A stretch of DNA of 64,000 nt from Staphylococcus schleiferi (GTDB lineage Bacteria > Bacillota > Bacilli > Staphylococcales > Staphylococcaceae). The translations under genes were made by a program, and so were the position numbers. Position 1 is the stretch's first letter; every line of letters begins with the position of its first letter. The notes beneath the pieces were generated by a model. It was not told the origin of the DNA, searched no databases, and was given only the letters and a program-made list of their open reading frames with translations. The DNA lies in the NCBI RefSeq assembly GCF_900458895.1, contig NZ_LR962863.1, positions 2,418,001-2,482,000 of the forward strand. The letters are read 5' to 3'. Below, piece after piece: positions 20,876 through 30,805 of this stretch.

Positions 20876-23035
20876 TTAACGTGTATGTTTTTGTTGCTTG
20901 CGTCGTTTGTATACCAATAATGATAAGCCTGAAGCGATTAATAATAGAGACCATAATGTAGGCGCCTTTTCTTGACCTGTCTCTGGTAATACAGATACAG
21001 ATTTAGGCTCAGCCTTGTCTATATGTGGTTTAACTAAATAATCAACAGGTGTTGTTGGCATTGTAGATTGAAGTTGTAAACCGTTCACATGGCCCATACT
21101 TCCTTTTTCATGATGGACTAACTTTAATGTTGCTAAATGCTGGCTGTAAGGAACCATGTCTTCCATACCTTGTGTATACTCAGGCGCTGTAGATACCGAT
21201 GCATCTGCCGCTTGTTTGTGCTCACCTTGACCTTGTACGGACACAGGTGTCACGTTTTCAGGCATTGTTGTTTTTGTAACTGAAGTCGCTTGCGTCATTT
21301 TAGGTGTTTCAGCGCTTGCTTGGTGTTGTTCAGAGGCATCACGCTTTTGTTCCGCTTTAACAGCTGGGCTTGCGTCACTTTTATCAGTTTCTTTTGTCGT
21401 TTCATGTTGTACTGCAGCTTGCGTATCTTGTTTCACTTCTTCTTGTTGTGCTTCTTCGTGCTGCTTTGTTGCTTCTTCTACTTTAGGTGCCACGACTTCG
21501 TTAGCCGGTTTAAAACTGCGAATTTCAAAAATATCGTCGTCTTCATCTGAATAGTCATCAAATACTTCATCATCCATGATTTCATCAATATCAACAGGTT
21601 CAATATATTTTTGAATTTCAGCTAACGCTTTTTGTGTCGTTGGGTCTACTACAGTTAATGTCAATGTTTCACCATTGTACATACGATAGCCCGCTTCTTT
21701 AATATTGAAAGTAAACTTACCTTCTTGATCTGCTTGAAGCGTCGGGAAGTGTCTGTATTCGCCTAAGTTTGAATCAATTCGAATAAGCGCATTTGCATAT
21801 TTCGTACGACCTGTCATCTCTTTTGTGCCTTCTAAGATTAACTTGTCTTCACCACGAATCGCTGTTTCAATAACATCTCCAAAAATGTCATTAATTTCAA
21901 TCGCTTCATCTACATCTTTTAATTCTTTTACAGGTTCAATCGCATTATGATCAAATAATGTATGAGCTTTTTCAACCGCTTCAAATGGCTCTGTTAAAAC
22001 ATTAAACACAAATGAAGGCATTGTGTCTTGTTCATTATCTGATTTAAAAGAAAGTGACACGAGGTCCCCTTTTTTCAATGAATAAGATTTATCGAAAAGA
22101 CGATTGAATTCGAATTCAAAAAAGCCTTTAGGATCAATAAATTTCCAAACGCCGTCGTAACGTGTTTCATACGCTTCTTTACTCAATTGTTCAAGCGTTG
22201 AAGTTGAATCCCCTAAATTAATAAACTTGCCGTTAATCGCAAGTGCAACTTTGCCCTTAACTGACGTATGCCCTTTAACCACACCTGTACCTTCTAAAAT
22301 AGGTTCAATCCAGACTTGGTGTCGACCGTTAATTTGAGGAATACGTGTTTCTGGAATTTCGTATGCTTTTTCATATCTAGGTGTTGTATACGAAGCTTTA
22401 GGACCTTCGCCTTCAGCATCTAATAGTAATCCTTCTAGTGATAAATCACTTTCTTCGTGATTTCCTGCTGTTACCTCTTCTTTTTCTTCTGAATCTACCG
22501 CGTGTGTTGTAGTATCTTGCTCTGCTTCCTGAGGCACCGCTGTTGTTTCTTCATCAGAAGCTTCCAATGCTTCTTCATCATCTTCTAAAGCATCTAAGTC
22601 TAGAGGTTCTGTTGCTTCAACATCTACTTTTTGGTTATAAACGATTTTTCGCCCATTTAAATCATACGTAAATTTCCCGTTCTCATCAGACACCACTTCT
22701 TTAAATTCATCTTCAAGATTAACAACATCTTTATTATCAATTTTAAGTGAAATTGCTTTGTTAGGTTGTGTGTAGCCTGAAACTTGTGTGTCGCCCGGGC
22801 GCACTTCATCTAAATGGATAAAACTTTCATTTTCCGCTTGTTCTGATTCAGTATTTTCTTCCACTTGTTGATTGTCATTCACTTGTTTCTCATCAACAGA
22901 GACGGCTGATGCTTCTTGAGCCGTTGTATCTTCTGAAGCTTCCGCTGTACCATTTGAAATCACAAAAATTGCTGCCGCTGCTGTAGAAACTAAACCGATC
23001 TTCATTTTTCTTAATTTATAATTTTCCTTTAACAT
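20876..23035 (-). CDS. LPXTG cell-wall anchored surface protein
   Basis: 719 residues. The N-terminal signal is YSIRK-like (YKLRKMKIGLVSTAA), with cleavage likely after TAEA (about 33). A C-terminal sorting signal is complete: LPETG near residue 683, a hydrophobic segment LWSLLLIASGLSLLVY and a basic tail KRRKQQKHTR. So it is a sortase A substrate. Between them are acidic low-complexity segments (130-210) and two or three related beta-sandwich modules (about 80-145, 245-365 and 385-490) sharing V.G.T and GKFTF/GFFEF-like strands, then a Glu/Gln/Ala-rich stalk (510-640). Ligand unknown; adhesin is an inference from architecture. Confidence 0.85.
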   Translation of the reverse strand: MLKENYKLRKMKIGLVSTAAAAIFVISNGTAEASEDTTAQEASAVSVDEKQVNDNQQVEENTESEQAENESFIHLDEVRPGDTQVSGYTQPNKAISLKIDNKDVVNLEDEFKEVVSDENGKFTYDLNGRKIVYNQKVDVEATEPLDLDALEDDEEALEASDEETTAVPQEAEQDTTTHAVDSEEKEEVTAGNHEESDLSLEGLLLDAEGEGPKASYTTPRYEKAYEIPETRIPQINGRHQVWIEPILEGTGVVKGHTSVKGKVALAINGKFINLGDSTSTLEQLSKEAYETRYDGVWKFIDPKGFFEFEFNRLFDKSYSLKKGDLVSLSFKSDNEQDTMPSFVFNVLTEPFEAVEKAHTLFDHNAIEPVKELKDVDEAIEINDIFGDVIETAIRGEDKLILEGTKEMTGRTKYANALIRIDSNLGEYRHFPTLQADQEGKFTFNIKEAGYRMYNGETLTLTVVDPTTQKALAEIQKYIEPVDIDEIMDDEVFDDYSDEDDDIFEIRSFKPANEVVAPKVEEATKQHEEAQQEEVKQDTQAAVQHETTKETDKSDASPAVKAEQKRDASEQHQASAETPKMTQATSVTKTTMPENVTPVSVQGQGEHKQAADASVSTAPEYTQGMEDMVPYSQHLATLKLVHHEKGSMGHVNGLQLQSTMPTTPVDYLVKPHIDKAEPKSVSVLPETGQEKAPTLWSLLLIASGLSLLVYKRRKQQKHTR

Positions 23036-23277
23036 CTTTAACCTCTCTACTAGAAAAAATCATTACTGCTTAACTTTAATATACTAAAGAAATAAATCAT
23101 ATTAACTGAATATTAACTAGAACTTAAAAATGTATAATAGCAATGGAAAACAATTTTATTCTTTAAATCAACTATTTAAAATAATGCATTATTTATTGTA
23201 GTTTTATATTGCACGAAATAGTCATCTCACAAATCTATTCACATTTTGTTGTATAATTACAATGAGGTGATAAAACA

Positions 23278-23481
23278 ATGAAAGTCAATAAATGGATTTA
23301 CGCTATACTCGCGATTGTTCTAGGAGGTTTAGGCGTTCACAAATTCTATTCGCATAAAATCGGACTCGGGATCTTATATGCTCTATTTTCTTGGACAGGC
23401 ATACCCGGCCTAATTGGTATTATCGAAGGTGTCCTTGTATTACTCAAAACACCATATGAAACAAACGAAATTATTGTATAA
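23278..23481 (+). CDS. TM2-domain membrane protein
   Basis: 67 residues with two membrane helices linked by a short turn. The TM2 signature is present: AIVLGGLGVHKFYSHKIGLGILY, then WTGIPGLIGIIEGVLVL. GAGGTG ribosome site ten bases before the ATG. Stand-alone gene; TM2 proteins in bacteria have no settled function. Confidence 0.88.
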   Translation: MKVNKWIYAILAIVLGGLGVHKFYSHKIGLGILYALFSWTGIPGLIGIIEGVLVLLKTPYETNEIIV

Positions 23482-23578
23482 CACTCGCAAATATTCTAAT
23501 GTACTCAAGAAGTGATTCGGGTAGAATGTATCTTGCTTTCTGCCCATGGCCTTTCAACATTTCAAAAGGAGGATTCTC

Positions 23579-23968
23579 GTGACTGTTAAGATTGAACGTA
23601 TCTATACAAAAGCGCAAGAAAATAACGCTGTCCGTGTGTTAGTCGACCGTGTATGGCCAAGAGGGATTTCTAAAGCAGATGCAAATTTAGATTATTGGTT
23701 AAAAGAGATTGGTCCGACCTCTCAATTAAGAAAATGGTTTCATCATGATCCTGAACGTTTTGCCACATTTAAAGATCAATATTTAAAAGAACTCCAAACA
23801 CTGGATGAACAACGCGCCGCATTTGCAGAATTACAGGAAATCGTATGTCAAAATGAGCATGTGGTATTACTTTATGCAGCCAAAGATACCGAGCACAATC
23901 ACGCTATTCTTCTACAAAACTGGATCAATCATCCACCCCGATCTCTTAAAAATAAAAACCAATCTTAG
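23579..23968 (+). CDS. DUF488-family protein
   Basis: 129 residues from the GTG at 23579, which has AAAAGGAGG seven bases upstream; the upstream in-frame ATG at 23546 has no ribosome site. The DUF488 pattern RVLVDRVWPRGISK (near residues 19-32) and a late VVLLYAAKDTEHNHAILL segment are clear. The family is common in Firmicutes and biochemically uncharacterised. The terminator hairpin begins inside its last codons. Confidence 0.85.
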   Translation: MTVKIERIYTKAQENNAVRVLVDRVWPRGISKADANLDYWLKEIGPTSQLRKWFHHDPERFATFKDQYLKELQTLDEQRAAFAELQEIVCQNEHVVLLYAAKDTEHNHAILLQNWINHPPRSLKNKNQS

Positions 23969-23995
23969 AGATTGTCCTCTACAAGATTGGTTTTT
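23954..23995. terminator. Bidirectional terminator
   Basis: AAAACCAATCTT pairs with AAGATTGGTTTTT around a 16-base loop. Shared by the convergent DUF488 and MFS genes. Confidence 0.85.
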
Positions 23996-23999
23996 GTAT

Positions 24000-25148
24000 T
24001 TATGACACAACTTTGAAGCGATAACATATTAATCCGATTAAAGCAGAAGTTGCACATGAGACAAACAATAAGAGAATAAGATGATGGGCTATTAATCCTC
24101 CACCAATCCATGCCCCTAAAGTAATTCCTACATACATCGCAGTCTGATTCCACGCCATAATACTTCCCGAAAAAGTAGCATTCCGTTTCGAGATAAACGA
24201 TTGATACGCTGAGAAAAACAAGTAACCACTGAAAGCCCATAACGTGAGAGACGGAAATAATATTAAGGGATGTGTAACGGTCAATCCTACAACAACAAGT
24301 AGTATAGCTAAACCGGTCATGCCTATCTTGATAACGCGATTATTACCCAGACGATCTGAAAACCATCCCCCAGAAACACTTCCGATTAAGGCGCCTATTC
24401 CGTAAAATGTAAAGGCAACACTCGTCATGAGGCTAGACAAACCTGTCTCGCTTTTAAAAATTTCACCGAGAAATGTATAGACACCATAGACAGCTAAAGC
24501 CCAAAACGTAGTAACAAGTACATCACGAATCATACCTTTAAATTGCTCGAAATGCAGTGACCGATGTGATTGCGCACGCATATGCCCTGGTAAAGCAAAG
24601 CCATTTAGAGCACTTAATGCCAATGTCCCTATTGCTAAAATAATAAATACGGTTCGCCAGTTCGTAATGTTGCCAATTAAATTCCCTATAGGTGCACCCA
24701 CCCATATCTCTGTTAGAAAACCAGAAGTCGCTATAGAAAGATATAAGCCGTTTTTATTTTTAGGCGCTAAATCACCTGTAAGTGCAAAAACAGAAGAAGT
24801 AATCATAGCTGCAGCCCCACCTGCCCAGACACGACTTAAAACGAGCACAAAATACGAACTTGCGATAAAAGTAAGCCCATTCGCAAAAGAGAATAAAATA
24901 AGCCCGATAACGATATTTTTCTTTTTGCCCCATCGATCGGCTAAAACACCAAATAGCGGTGCCATAACCGCATACATAACGGCGAACGAGGTAACAATCC
25001 AACTGGCTTGTTGTGCAGATATATTAAATTCACGAAGCATATTCGGGAGTAACGGTGATACCACGAATAAATCGGTACCCACTAAAAAGAGCGTCAACCA
25101 TGCGAGACTTAAGCGTAATTGACTACGAACTTCATTGTACATATTCAT
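24000..25148 (-). CDS. MFS drug/proton antiporter-type transporter
   Basis: 382 residues, twelve predicted helices. The DHA1 signature between helices 2 and 3 is visible (GVLADRWGKKKNIVIG near 60-75) and again in the C-half (GWFSDRLGNNRVIKIG). Resembles Bacillus YfhI/YbcL-type exporters; substrate unknown. The frame offers two close ATGs (25148 and 25142) after AAGAAGG. Monocistronic. Confidence 0.85.
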   Translation of the reverse strand: MNMYNEVRSQLRLSLAWLTLFLVGTDLFVVSPLLPNMLREFNISAQQASWIVTSFAVMYAVMAPLFGVLADRWGKKKNIVIGLILFSFANGLTFIASSYFVLVLSRVWAGGAAAMITSSVFALTGDLAPKNKNGLYLSIATSGFLTEIWVGAPIGNLIGNITNWRTVFIILAIGTLALSALNGFALPGHMRAQSHRSLHFEQFKGMIRDVLVTTFWALAVYGVYTFLGEIFKSETGLSSLMTSVAFTFYGIGALIGSVSGGWFSDRLGNNRVIKIGMTGLAILLVVVGLTVTHPLILFPSLTLWAFSGYLFFSAYQSFISKRNATFSGSIMAWNQTAMYVGITLGAWIGGGLIAHHLILLLFVSCATSALIGLICYRFKVVS

Positions 25149-25493
25149 ACCTTCTTCAATTGTTTTTCATTCATTACTTTAAGTCTATGGCTAAAACCAC
25201 ACACCTTCAATATGAAAGCCGCTTTACACACCCTATAAACACGTATGAATCACCCTATTTTTTAATTGTATTCTTAAAATGTCACTCCGTTATTCTATGT
25301 ACATCCTTACTTTTACACCCCCTACATGTTTCTTATCACTTTATTGGACAATCCTATCGAGGGCATGTATCTTTAAAATAAAATATGATCAATTTATAAG
25401 CCACTTTTATGTAAAAAATTCCTTTGAAATAAGACAAATCGCACGCACTCATTTCTTTCCTATATGACAATAACGGATAAAGGAGACATGTTT
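25149..25493. other. Non-coding stretch, nothing recognised
   Basis: AT-rich intergenic DNA between divergent genes. Two overlapping short ORFs on the plus strand have no ribosome site or recognisable product. It must contain the promoters of both flanking genes, but I cannot identify them with confidence. Confidence 0.4.
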
Positions 25494-26069
25494 ATGTATT
25501 TATTAGAATTACATCAATTTAATACTAAGCAAGTAGTCGGATTGTTTGAAACTGAAGCGGATGTTAAATCGTGGCTTCATTCAGTAGAGGGCATCAAAGT
25601 GGATAAAGAAGTTTTAGATGACGTCACTTTTGAAAATTACTATTTAGACTACAATGACCTTCCTAAATATCAAGAAGTGTATTGGCAGGAAAGTCAATAT
25701 ATTCTCAGTCGATATACTTTCACATCCGATGGGGGTGACATTATAGCCGTGTGGAACCCAATAGAAGTCATATCAGATGTCCACGGTCGTGTATCAGGTC
25801 AAACGAGAGTGGGGGCATATGTTATCGATAATGATGAGGTAGAGTCTTATATTAACGCATTTGAAGAAATGAAAGCTTATCTTATTGATTATTTTAAACA
25901 AGCCCATCATGATGTAGGTGTATATGGTCAAGAATCTGAAGATGGCGCATATTTAGAAGTGGACGGCCGATTTTACGGTCATTTAGAAGGTTATTTAGTC
26001 GATGAATGGCAAAACAAAACATCAAAAGCCGCCTTCATCGAGACCCACTTTGAAGAACAACAGGACTAA
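25494..26069 (+). CDS. Acidic cytoplasmic protein of unknown function
   Basis: 191 residues from ATG 25494, eight bases after AAAGGAG; two further in-frame ATGs lie upstream at 25464 and 25488 but fit the ribosome site less well. No signal peptide or membrane helix. It is rich in Asp, Glu and Tyr with a C-terminal run GAYLEVDGRFYGHLEGYLVDEW. I do not recognise a domain; small acidic proteins of this kind include immunity and SMI1/KNR4-like proteins, but there is no toxin gene beside it. Monocistronic. Confidence 0.7.
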   Translation: MYLLELHQFNTKQVVGLFETEADVKSWLHSVEGIKVDKEVLDDVTFENYYLDYNDLPKYQEVYWQESQYILSRYTFTSDGGDIIAVWNPIEVISDVHGRVSGQTRVGAYVIDNDEVESYINAFEEMKAYLIDYFKQAHHDVGVYGQESEDGAYLEVDGRFYGHLEGYLVDEWQNKTSKAAFIETHFEEQQD

Positions 26070-26100
26070 GTTTTTAAAAATAGCCGTCAAAAAAGAAAGT

Positions 26101-26136
26101 GGAGGCACCTTCTATTTCATATAGAAAGTCGCCTCC
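26101..26136 (-). terminator. Terminator hairpin, best oriented for the lipase gene
   Basis: GGAGGC...GCCTCC stem with an inner TTCTAT/ATAGAA part. The T-run (TTTCTTTTTT) follows on the minus strand. Confidence 0.6.
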
Positions 26137-26322
26137 AAATCTTTAGCTAAATGCTTTGTAAAAAAAGCTTCGCGCCTCGTTGCTTTTTAAACACCAAATT
26201 GGATTAACATACTTTTTCATTGAGAAGTGAGACATCCTTCCCTCTTACAAGGGCCCTCCGTTTCACTTTACACCTAGTGCTTAAGAAAACAATTGATGCG
26301 CATCATCTAAATAAAATTTTCT

Positions 26323-28414
26323 TTATGATGATTTACCGTCTAATGCTTCGACACCTAACAGGTTATTTACGATTCCCATATAGAAGTTCGCTAACTCTGC
26401 ACCTGTGCGTTTGAAGTCAAATACATCATTACCAATAAAGTCTGTATGATCCCAGCCTTGCATAACAGGTCTCACTTGCCAAATCCCTTTTCTTGTACCC
26501 GGATCGTCTGTTGAAATATCTACATACGCTTGGTTTGTTGGATGAAGTGAAGAAATAACTGGCACAACACCATCATTTTTTACGCCATTCTACATTTGCA
26601 TCATGACCTACAATTGTGCTTGTAATGTCCATCAACGGAAATACGCTTGTATTTGGATTTTCATTACCAAGAGGTCCCGGATGAGAAGCCACACCTGTAT
26701 ATGTAGTATAAGTGATATTTGGATTCAAATCTGTCATCGCATTAAGTTTAGCAGCCCCTTCAAGAGTTAAATCATACGCTGCATTGTCTGTTGTTGTCCA
26801 AATGCGACTGTTGCTCACACGTTTAATATAATCAATACGGCTTTCCCCTGGTTTTTGTTTAAGACCCCATTGTGTCAAACCTAAATCCAATGTTGAGTTT
26901 TTATTTCCTGTAAAACGGTTCAACGCAAACATGATATTTCTTACAATATCCGTATTAGCTATTTTATCTGCAGCTTGTGAACCATTATGTGGTGTGGCAA
27001 GCGTTGTAATTGATGCAATCATATTATCTTGTCCACCTAAGAACAATGGAGAAATTTCGCCGCCATGTTTTTTATAGTAATCAATCTCTTCTTGGTTACC
27101 ATTTCTTAAAAATTGTTCCATTAAACGGATTGTTTGACCACCCATACTATGACCAATTAAATGAATTTTTTTACCGGGTGCCCAGTCAGGCATAATGCCT
27201 TTGTATGTTTTACCATAACGTTCATGTCCATATTTTGCTGCATGCGCTGCACCGTAGTCCACGCGTCCACCTTTAATATAGTAGTACAATTCTACTGCGC
27301 GATCATAGTTACTACCAAAAGCCCCAACGCTTGCTTGATAAATATCGTAGCCTTTATTTTTCAAATCACTGACCACATTATATTTATTGCCGCCCCAATA
27401 ATTTGGAATTAAAAATGGAATCGTATTATCGCCGACTAGTCCTAAAAATCCATGAACTAAAACAATAGGATACTTATTCACATGTTGGGCTTGACCCACT
27501 TGAGGTGCATGCGGTTTTTGCGCATCAGCTACTGGCGCCGGTGTTGAAGTGCGTGCTACTGGCCGACTTTGAGGAACAGCTTTAGCTTTATTTTCATTTT
27601 TATCAACTGGGGACGCCTGAGTCACATCTTTAAAGTCTGATTTTGCTTTTTTATTATCAACCTGTGTCGCTGGTTGTTTGTCTTTTCCATTATTATGAGC
27701 ATCAACATCTGTTTTAGGTAGAACGTTTTGTGCAGTTTGCTGATCTTGATTTTGCGTTGTTATATCTGAATTAGATTTATCTTGATCTTGCACAAGTGCG
27801 CGTGGTGCTTGATTAGAGGCTGTTGCATGTTGGGTGTCGTTGTTCTTATTAGTGACCACATTTGTTGCGTTGTCATCATTTCCCGGGTGATTGTCATTAA
27901 CTTCTGTATTTTTGTCTGTCGCTGTTGCATCTGGTTTAGTATTATGTGCTGGTTCAATTGGTGTCAGAGGGATTTCTTTGTTAGATTGTCGATCTGTTAA
28001 AGATGCTGCATGTGACGCGTCGGCAACCTTGTCGATATGACCTTGATGAGTGTTTGTATGATCTTGTTGTTCAGCCGGAGTTAGCTCAGGTGCCGGTTGA
28101 ACTGTTGGCTTAGCTGCATTTGATTGCGTTAATTCTGCTGGTTTAACATTTGGCTGTTGATCTGGCTGTTGATTTGTTGCTGGTTGTAATTTTTCTGCAG
28201 GAATTTCTTTTTTTGTTACGCCGTTAACATCATTAGGGGTTGATTGCTCACCTTTTTGAACCACTGCCGCAGGTACATGATTTCCATTTGTGACTTGTTC
28301 AGCTGCTTGTGCATCATGCGTACTCACAAAAAACGTTGTAGCCGCTAAAACAGAGACAACACCAATAGAATACTTTCTAATAGAATAGCGTTTATTACCT
28401 TGATTATTTTCCAC
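26323..28414 (-). pseudogene. Secreted YSIRK lipase, frameshift before the catalytic His
   Basis: Staphylococcal glycerol-ester hydrolase (GehA/GehB type). YSIRK signal ([16 protein letters not shown], cleavage after AQA), a long Gln/Asn/Thr-rich propeptide (about 40-310), then the lipase domain starting [11 protein letters not shown]. The catalytic Ser is in [17 protein letters not shown] and the Ca-binding region follow. The main frame stops at 26573 (EWRKK). The rest, [16 protein letters not shown] with the catalytic His region, is in the next frame and ends at 26323. One extra A in the A6 run (plus-strand T at 26576-26581) is responsible; A5 would give [13 protein letters not shown] and a protein of about 697 residues. 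As written the enzyme lacks its His and should be inactive. Confidence 0.9.
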
Positions 28415-28770
28415 TTTACCACCTCAAATGTTTTTCATCCCACATTTAAGATTGAATAACTGATATTCATAATATAACATCATTTATCGCAACTTTTGTT
28501 TCATTATGATAAAATTGTTGTAAAGTTTGTTTGTTTATATTTTTGATAAAAATTTTCTAAAACACTCTCGTTAATGTTATTTTTTTGTGTTACTGTTTAT
28601 TTGTTTATACAAAATATTTGTAATATGGTTCATGTTATAATGACAACAAACGGCTACCTTATTAATTGTGATCAAGCGTAACAAACAACCTAAAAATAAA
28701 CTTTTAAATGCCTTAATATTCACGACTTATTTAAACCGTCATTCAATTTTTCGAGGAAGGAGAAAAACAT
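28415..28770. other. Lipase upstream region
   Basis: Very AT-rich. Between the divergent lipase and the small membrane-protein gene. I see no operator or structured RNA that I can name. An ORF starting at 28668 lacks a ribosome site and is out of frame with the real gene. Confidence 0.4.
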
Positions 28771-28956
28771 ATGCATCAAACATTATCCATTCACCACATC
28801 ATCAATATAGTACTGATGATTGCCCTCATTGTTATAAATATCTCAAACATGCATATGTTACCACTTACTGTCGTCATCGCTGTTATATTTATCGTAAATA
28901 CAATTTTATTGATTAGAAAAAGCAACAAAAACACAAAGAAAAAAGATCGAAAATGA
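28771..28956 (+). CDS. Small membrane protein
   Basis: 61 residues, two hydrophobic helices (about 9-27 and 31-48) and a strongly basic tail (RKSNKNTKKKDRK). AAGGAG lies eight bases before the ATG, better than the overlapping frame. Followed after nine bases by the DUF523 gene, so probably co-transcribed. Function unknown. Confidence 0.65.
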   Translation: MHQTLSIHHIINIVLMIALIVINISNMHMLPLTVVIAVIFIVNTILLIRKSNKNTKKKDRK

Positions 28957-28965
28957 GGTGCTGCC

Positions 28966-29418
28966 ATGATTTTAATAAGCGCCTGTTTAGCTGGTGAAAA
29001 CGTGCGATACGATGGAGGAAACAGAGGAAACACAACGCTTAAAAACTTAGTAGATAAAGGGATCGCACGAACGATTTGCCCCGAAATTTTAGCAGGACTA
29101 TCTATACCAAGAGCAGCTGCGGAAATTGTCGGTGGAGATGGGCATGATGTATTGCATCAAAAAGCCAAAATTATTGATTTACATGGAAATGACGTCACTG
29201 AAGATTATGTAAGAGGTGCAAAAATAGCATTAAATATATGTAAAGCATTAAATTGTCGCACTTTAATTTTAAAGTCTGACAGTCCCACTTGTGGCTTAAA
29301 CACCATTTATTCTGGCGCTTTTGATGGAACTAAAAAAAGCGGTGACGGTGTGTTTACAGCGCTTTTAAAAGTCAATGGAATAGAAGTTTATGACGAAACG
29401 TATTACGAACTCACTTAA
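28966..29418 (+). CDS. DUF523-family protein
   Basis: 150 residues. Conserved features of the family: ISACLAGENVRYDGG at the start, CPEILAGLSIPR, and KSDSPTCGLNTIYSG, containing three conserved cysteines that suggest a metal or redox site. Ribosome site GAGGTG. Biochemical role unknown. Follows the small membrane protein gene by nine bases. Confidence 0.9.
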   Translation: MILISACLAGENVRYDGGNRGNTTLKNLVDKGIARTICPEILAGLSIPRAAAEIVGGDGHDVLHQKAKIIDLHGNDVTEDYVRGAKIALNICKALNCRTLILKSDSPTCGLNTIYSGAFDGTKKSGDGVFTALLKVNGIEVYDETYYELT

Positions 29419-29632
29419 TTTGAAAGCAACTTTAAAACGCTGCGTTTCAAGATTTTGCCCTTTAAAATAGACCTAAAAATAAAAAATGACAAGAGATAAC
29501 TGAATGATGCTTATCCTATAATAAGCTGTTTGTAATCCAAGTTATTCTTGCCAAATTGAGACTATGATATTAAACCGATTTCTATCCTACAACGCATGAT
29601 TATTTTAATCATTAAAGCACTATTGGGATACT

Positions 29633-29825
29633 CTAAGAGATAGAGCAACTGCCGTCTGAACAGTGACCAGAATTGTCATCAGTAGACAAATCTTCAAATT
29701 TCTTTTGTGTATTGATTTCGCTCCACGCTGTATTAATTGCACCTTCAAATGTTTCTAATGGTTGCGCACCTTTTACGACATATTTATCGTTAATTACGAA
29801 ATAAGGGACCGCTTGTATACCATAC
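29633..29825 (-). pseudogene. C-terminal stub of a FrnE/DsbA-family oxidoreductase
   Basis: The minus strand reads GIQAVPYFVINDKYVVKGAQ, then ETFEGAINTAW and the Cys-rich tail GHCSDGSCSIS. GxxxVPxFVI with a cis-Pro is the C-terminal part of DsbA/FrnE thioredoxin-fold proteins. About 64 residues remain of roughly 235; the CxxC active site is gone. Homology stops abruptly at about 29825, where AT-rich foreign DNA begins. The missing 5' part was not found elsewhere in the window, so this is a deletion or replacement and not a simple insertion. Confidence 0.8.
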
Positions 29826-29826
29826 A

Positions 29827-30364
29827 GTGGTTTTAACTGTTTTAGCTGGTATATCAATAAATTTTGGAGGATTGTTAGTATTATTTTTGCCAATCCAAAA
29901 TTTAGGAAACTGGCAACTCATTATTCCAGCTGTTTTTATGATTATTGGATTTATAATACTACCTAAAATTATTATTGGTAAAATCATTGGTTTCAAATCT
30001 TATATTTATCAATCAATTTTTATCGTTTCATAATATACATAGTTATTGTATTTACCGTCTTTCTGTTTTGGTCGATTAAGTTAGAAAATATTATACAACC
30101 TTTTATAGTAGCAACTTGTGAAGAGTATCTTTTTAGGGGTATATTTTTTGCTATTCTTATAAGTAAATTTAGTAAATTAAAATCTTTTATAATAGGTTCT
30201 TTGATATTTGGTGTATTATTACATCTTAACGGTAATTTTATAGAAAATATTATACTTAAATTTCCTTCTGGAATTTTATTGTATATTATAGCCGATAAAT
30301 TAGGGTTACAAGAGTCCATATTATTCCACTGGTTACATAATATAATTGTGTCAGAATTCATATA
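29827..30364 (+). pseudogene. CPBP-family membrane protease, frameshifted
   Basis: Glutamic-type intramembrane protease (CPBP/Abi family, often bacteriocin self-immunity). First part GISINFGGLLVLFLPIQNLGN to about 30030, then a shift near 30025, then TVFLFWSIKLE and the catalytic motifs CEEYLFRG (EExxxR) and FGVLLHLNG (FxxxH), ending SEFI at 30363. The 5' end abuts the FrnE stub and may be cut. As written it cannot be translated as one protein. Confidence 0.7.
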
Positions 30365-30377
30365 AGGGATGTTTAAA

Positions 30378-30805
30378 ATGACAAAAAAACAATGTTTATA
30401 CTCTTAGGTAATATTATTATTTTTTCTTTTGGAATGATTTACAATTTATAATTAGGATTATTAGGCTTTATCATTTTAGCTTATATTTCTCCACTTTTAC
30501 TTAACGGTATTGTTAATATCTTGGGAAAAGAGAGAAACCGTTTGAAATATAATTTAATATATTCTGGTATAACAACGATTTGCTATTTTATTTTTAGTGT
30601 ATATTTTATATCTAGACCAGAGTTTCCTGAATTTGTTTCAGAAAATAGTAGAGAAACCGGAAGTGTTTCTATACAAATAAATACTGAGTTAGCAAATATA
30701 GATCAATTAATATTTGTGTTTTTATTGAATTTTGTAATTCTATTCTTAATTGATTTATCAAAAAGAAAGAAGGGCGAAAATGATACAAGTAAAGAATGTA
30801 AGTAA
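30378..30805 (+). pseudogene. Small membrane protein gene, frameshift and stop
   Basis: From ATG 30378 the frame MTKK... is lost in an A7 run; eight A would continue as TMFILLGNIIIFSFGMIYNL, which then meets a TAA, followed in frame by LGLLGFIILAYISPLLLNGIVNILG and the remaining ORF to 30805. Three or four membrane helices. It lies between CPBP and ABC genes, typical of bacteriocin-immunity operons. The open 3' part (from ATG 30521) could still make a 94-residue peptide. Confidence 0.5.

Noticed and set aside
24667-25122. 151-residue plus-strand ORF
   Set aside because: Antisense to the MFS gene; a codon-structure shadow without a ribosome site.
28668-28916. 82-residue plus-strand ORF overlapping the small membrane protein
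   Set aside because: No ribosome site, and the frame of the 61-residue gene is better supported by AAGGAG and hydrophobicity.
29790-29996. Minus-strand ORF at the FrnE junction
   Set aside because: Chimeric reading of the junction; no homology beyond chance.
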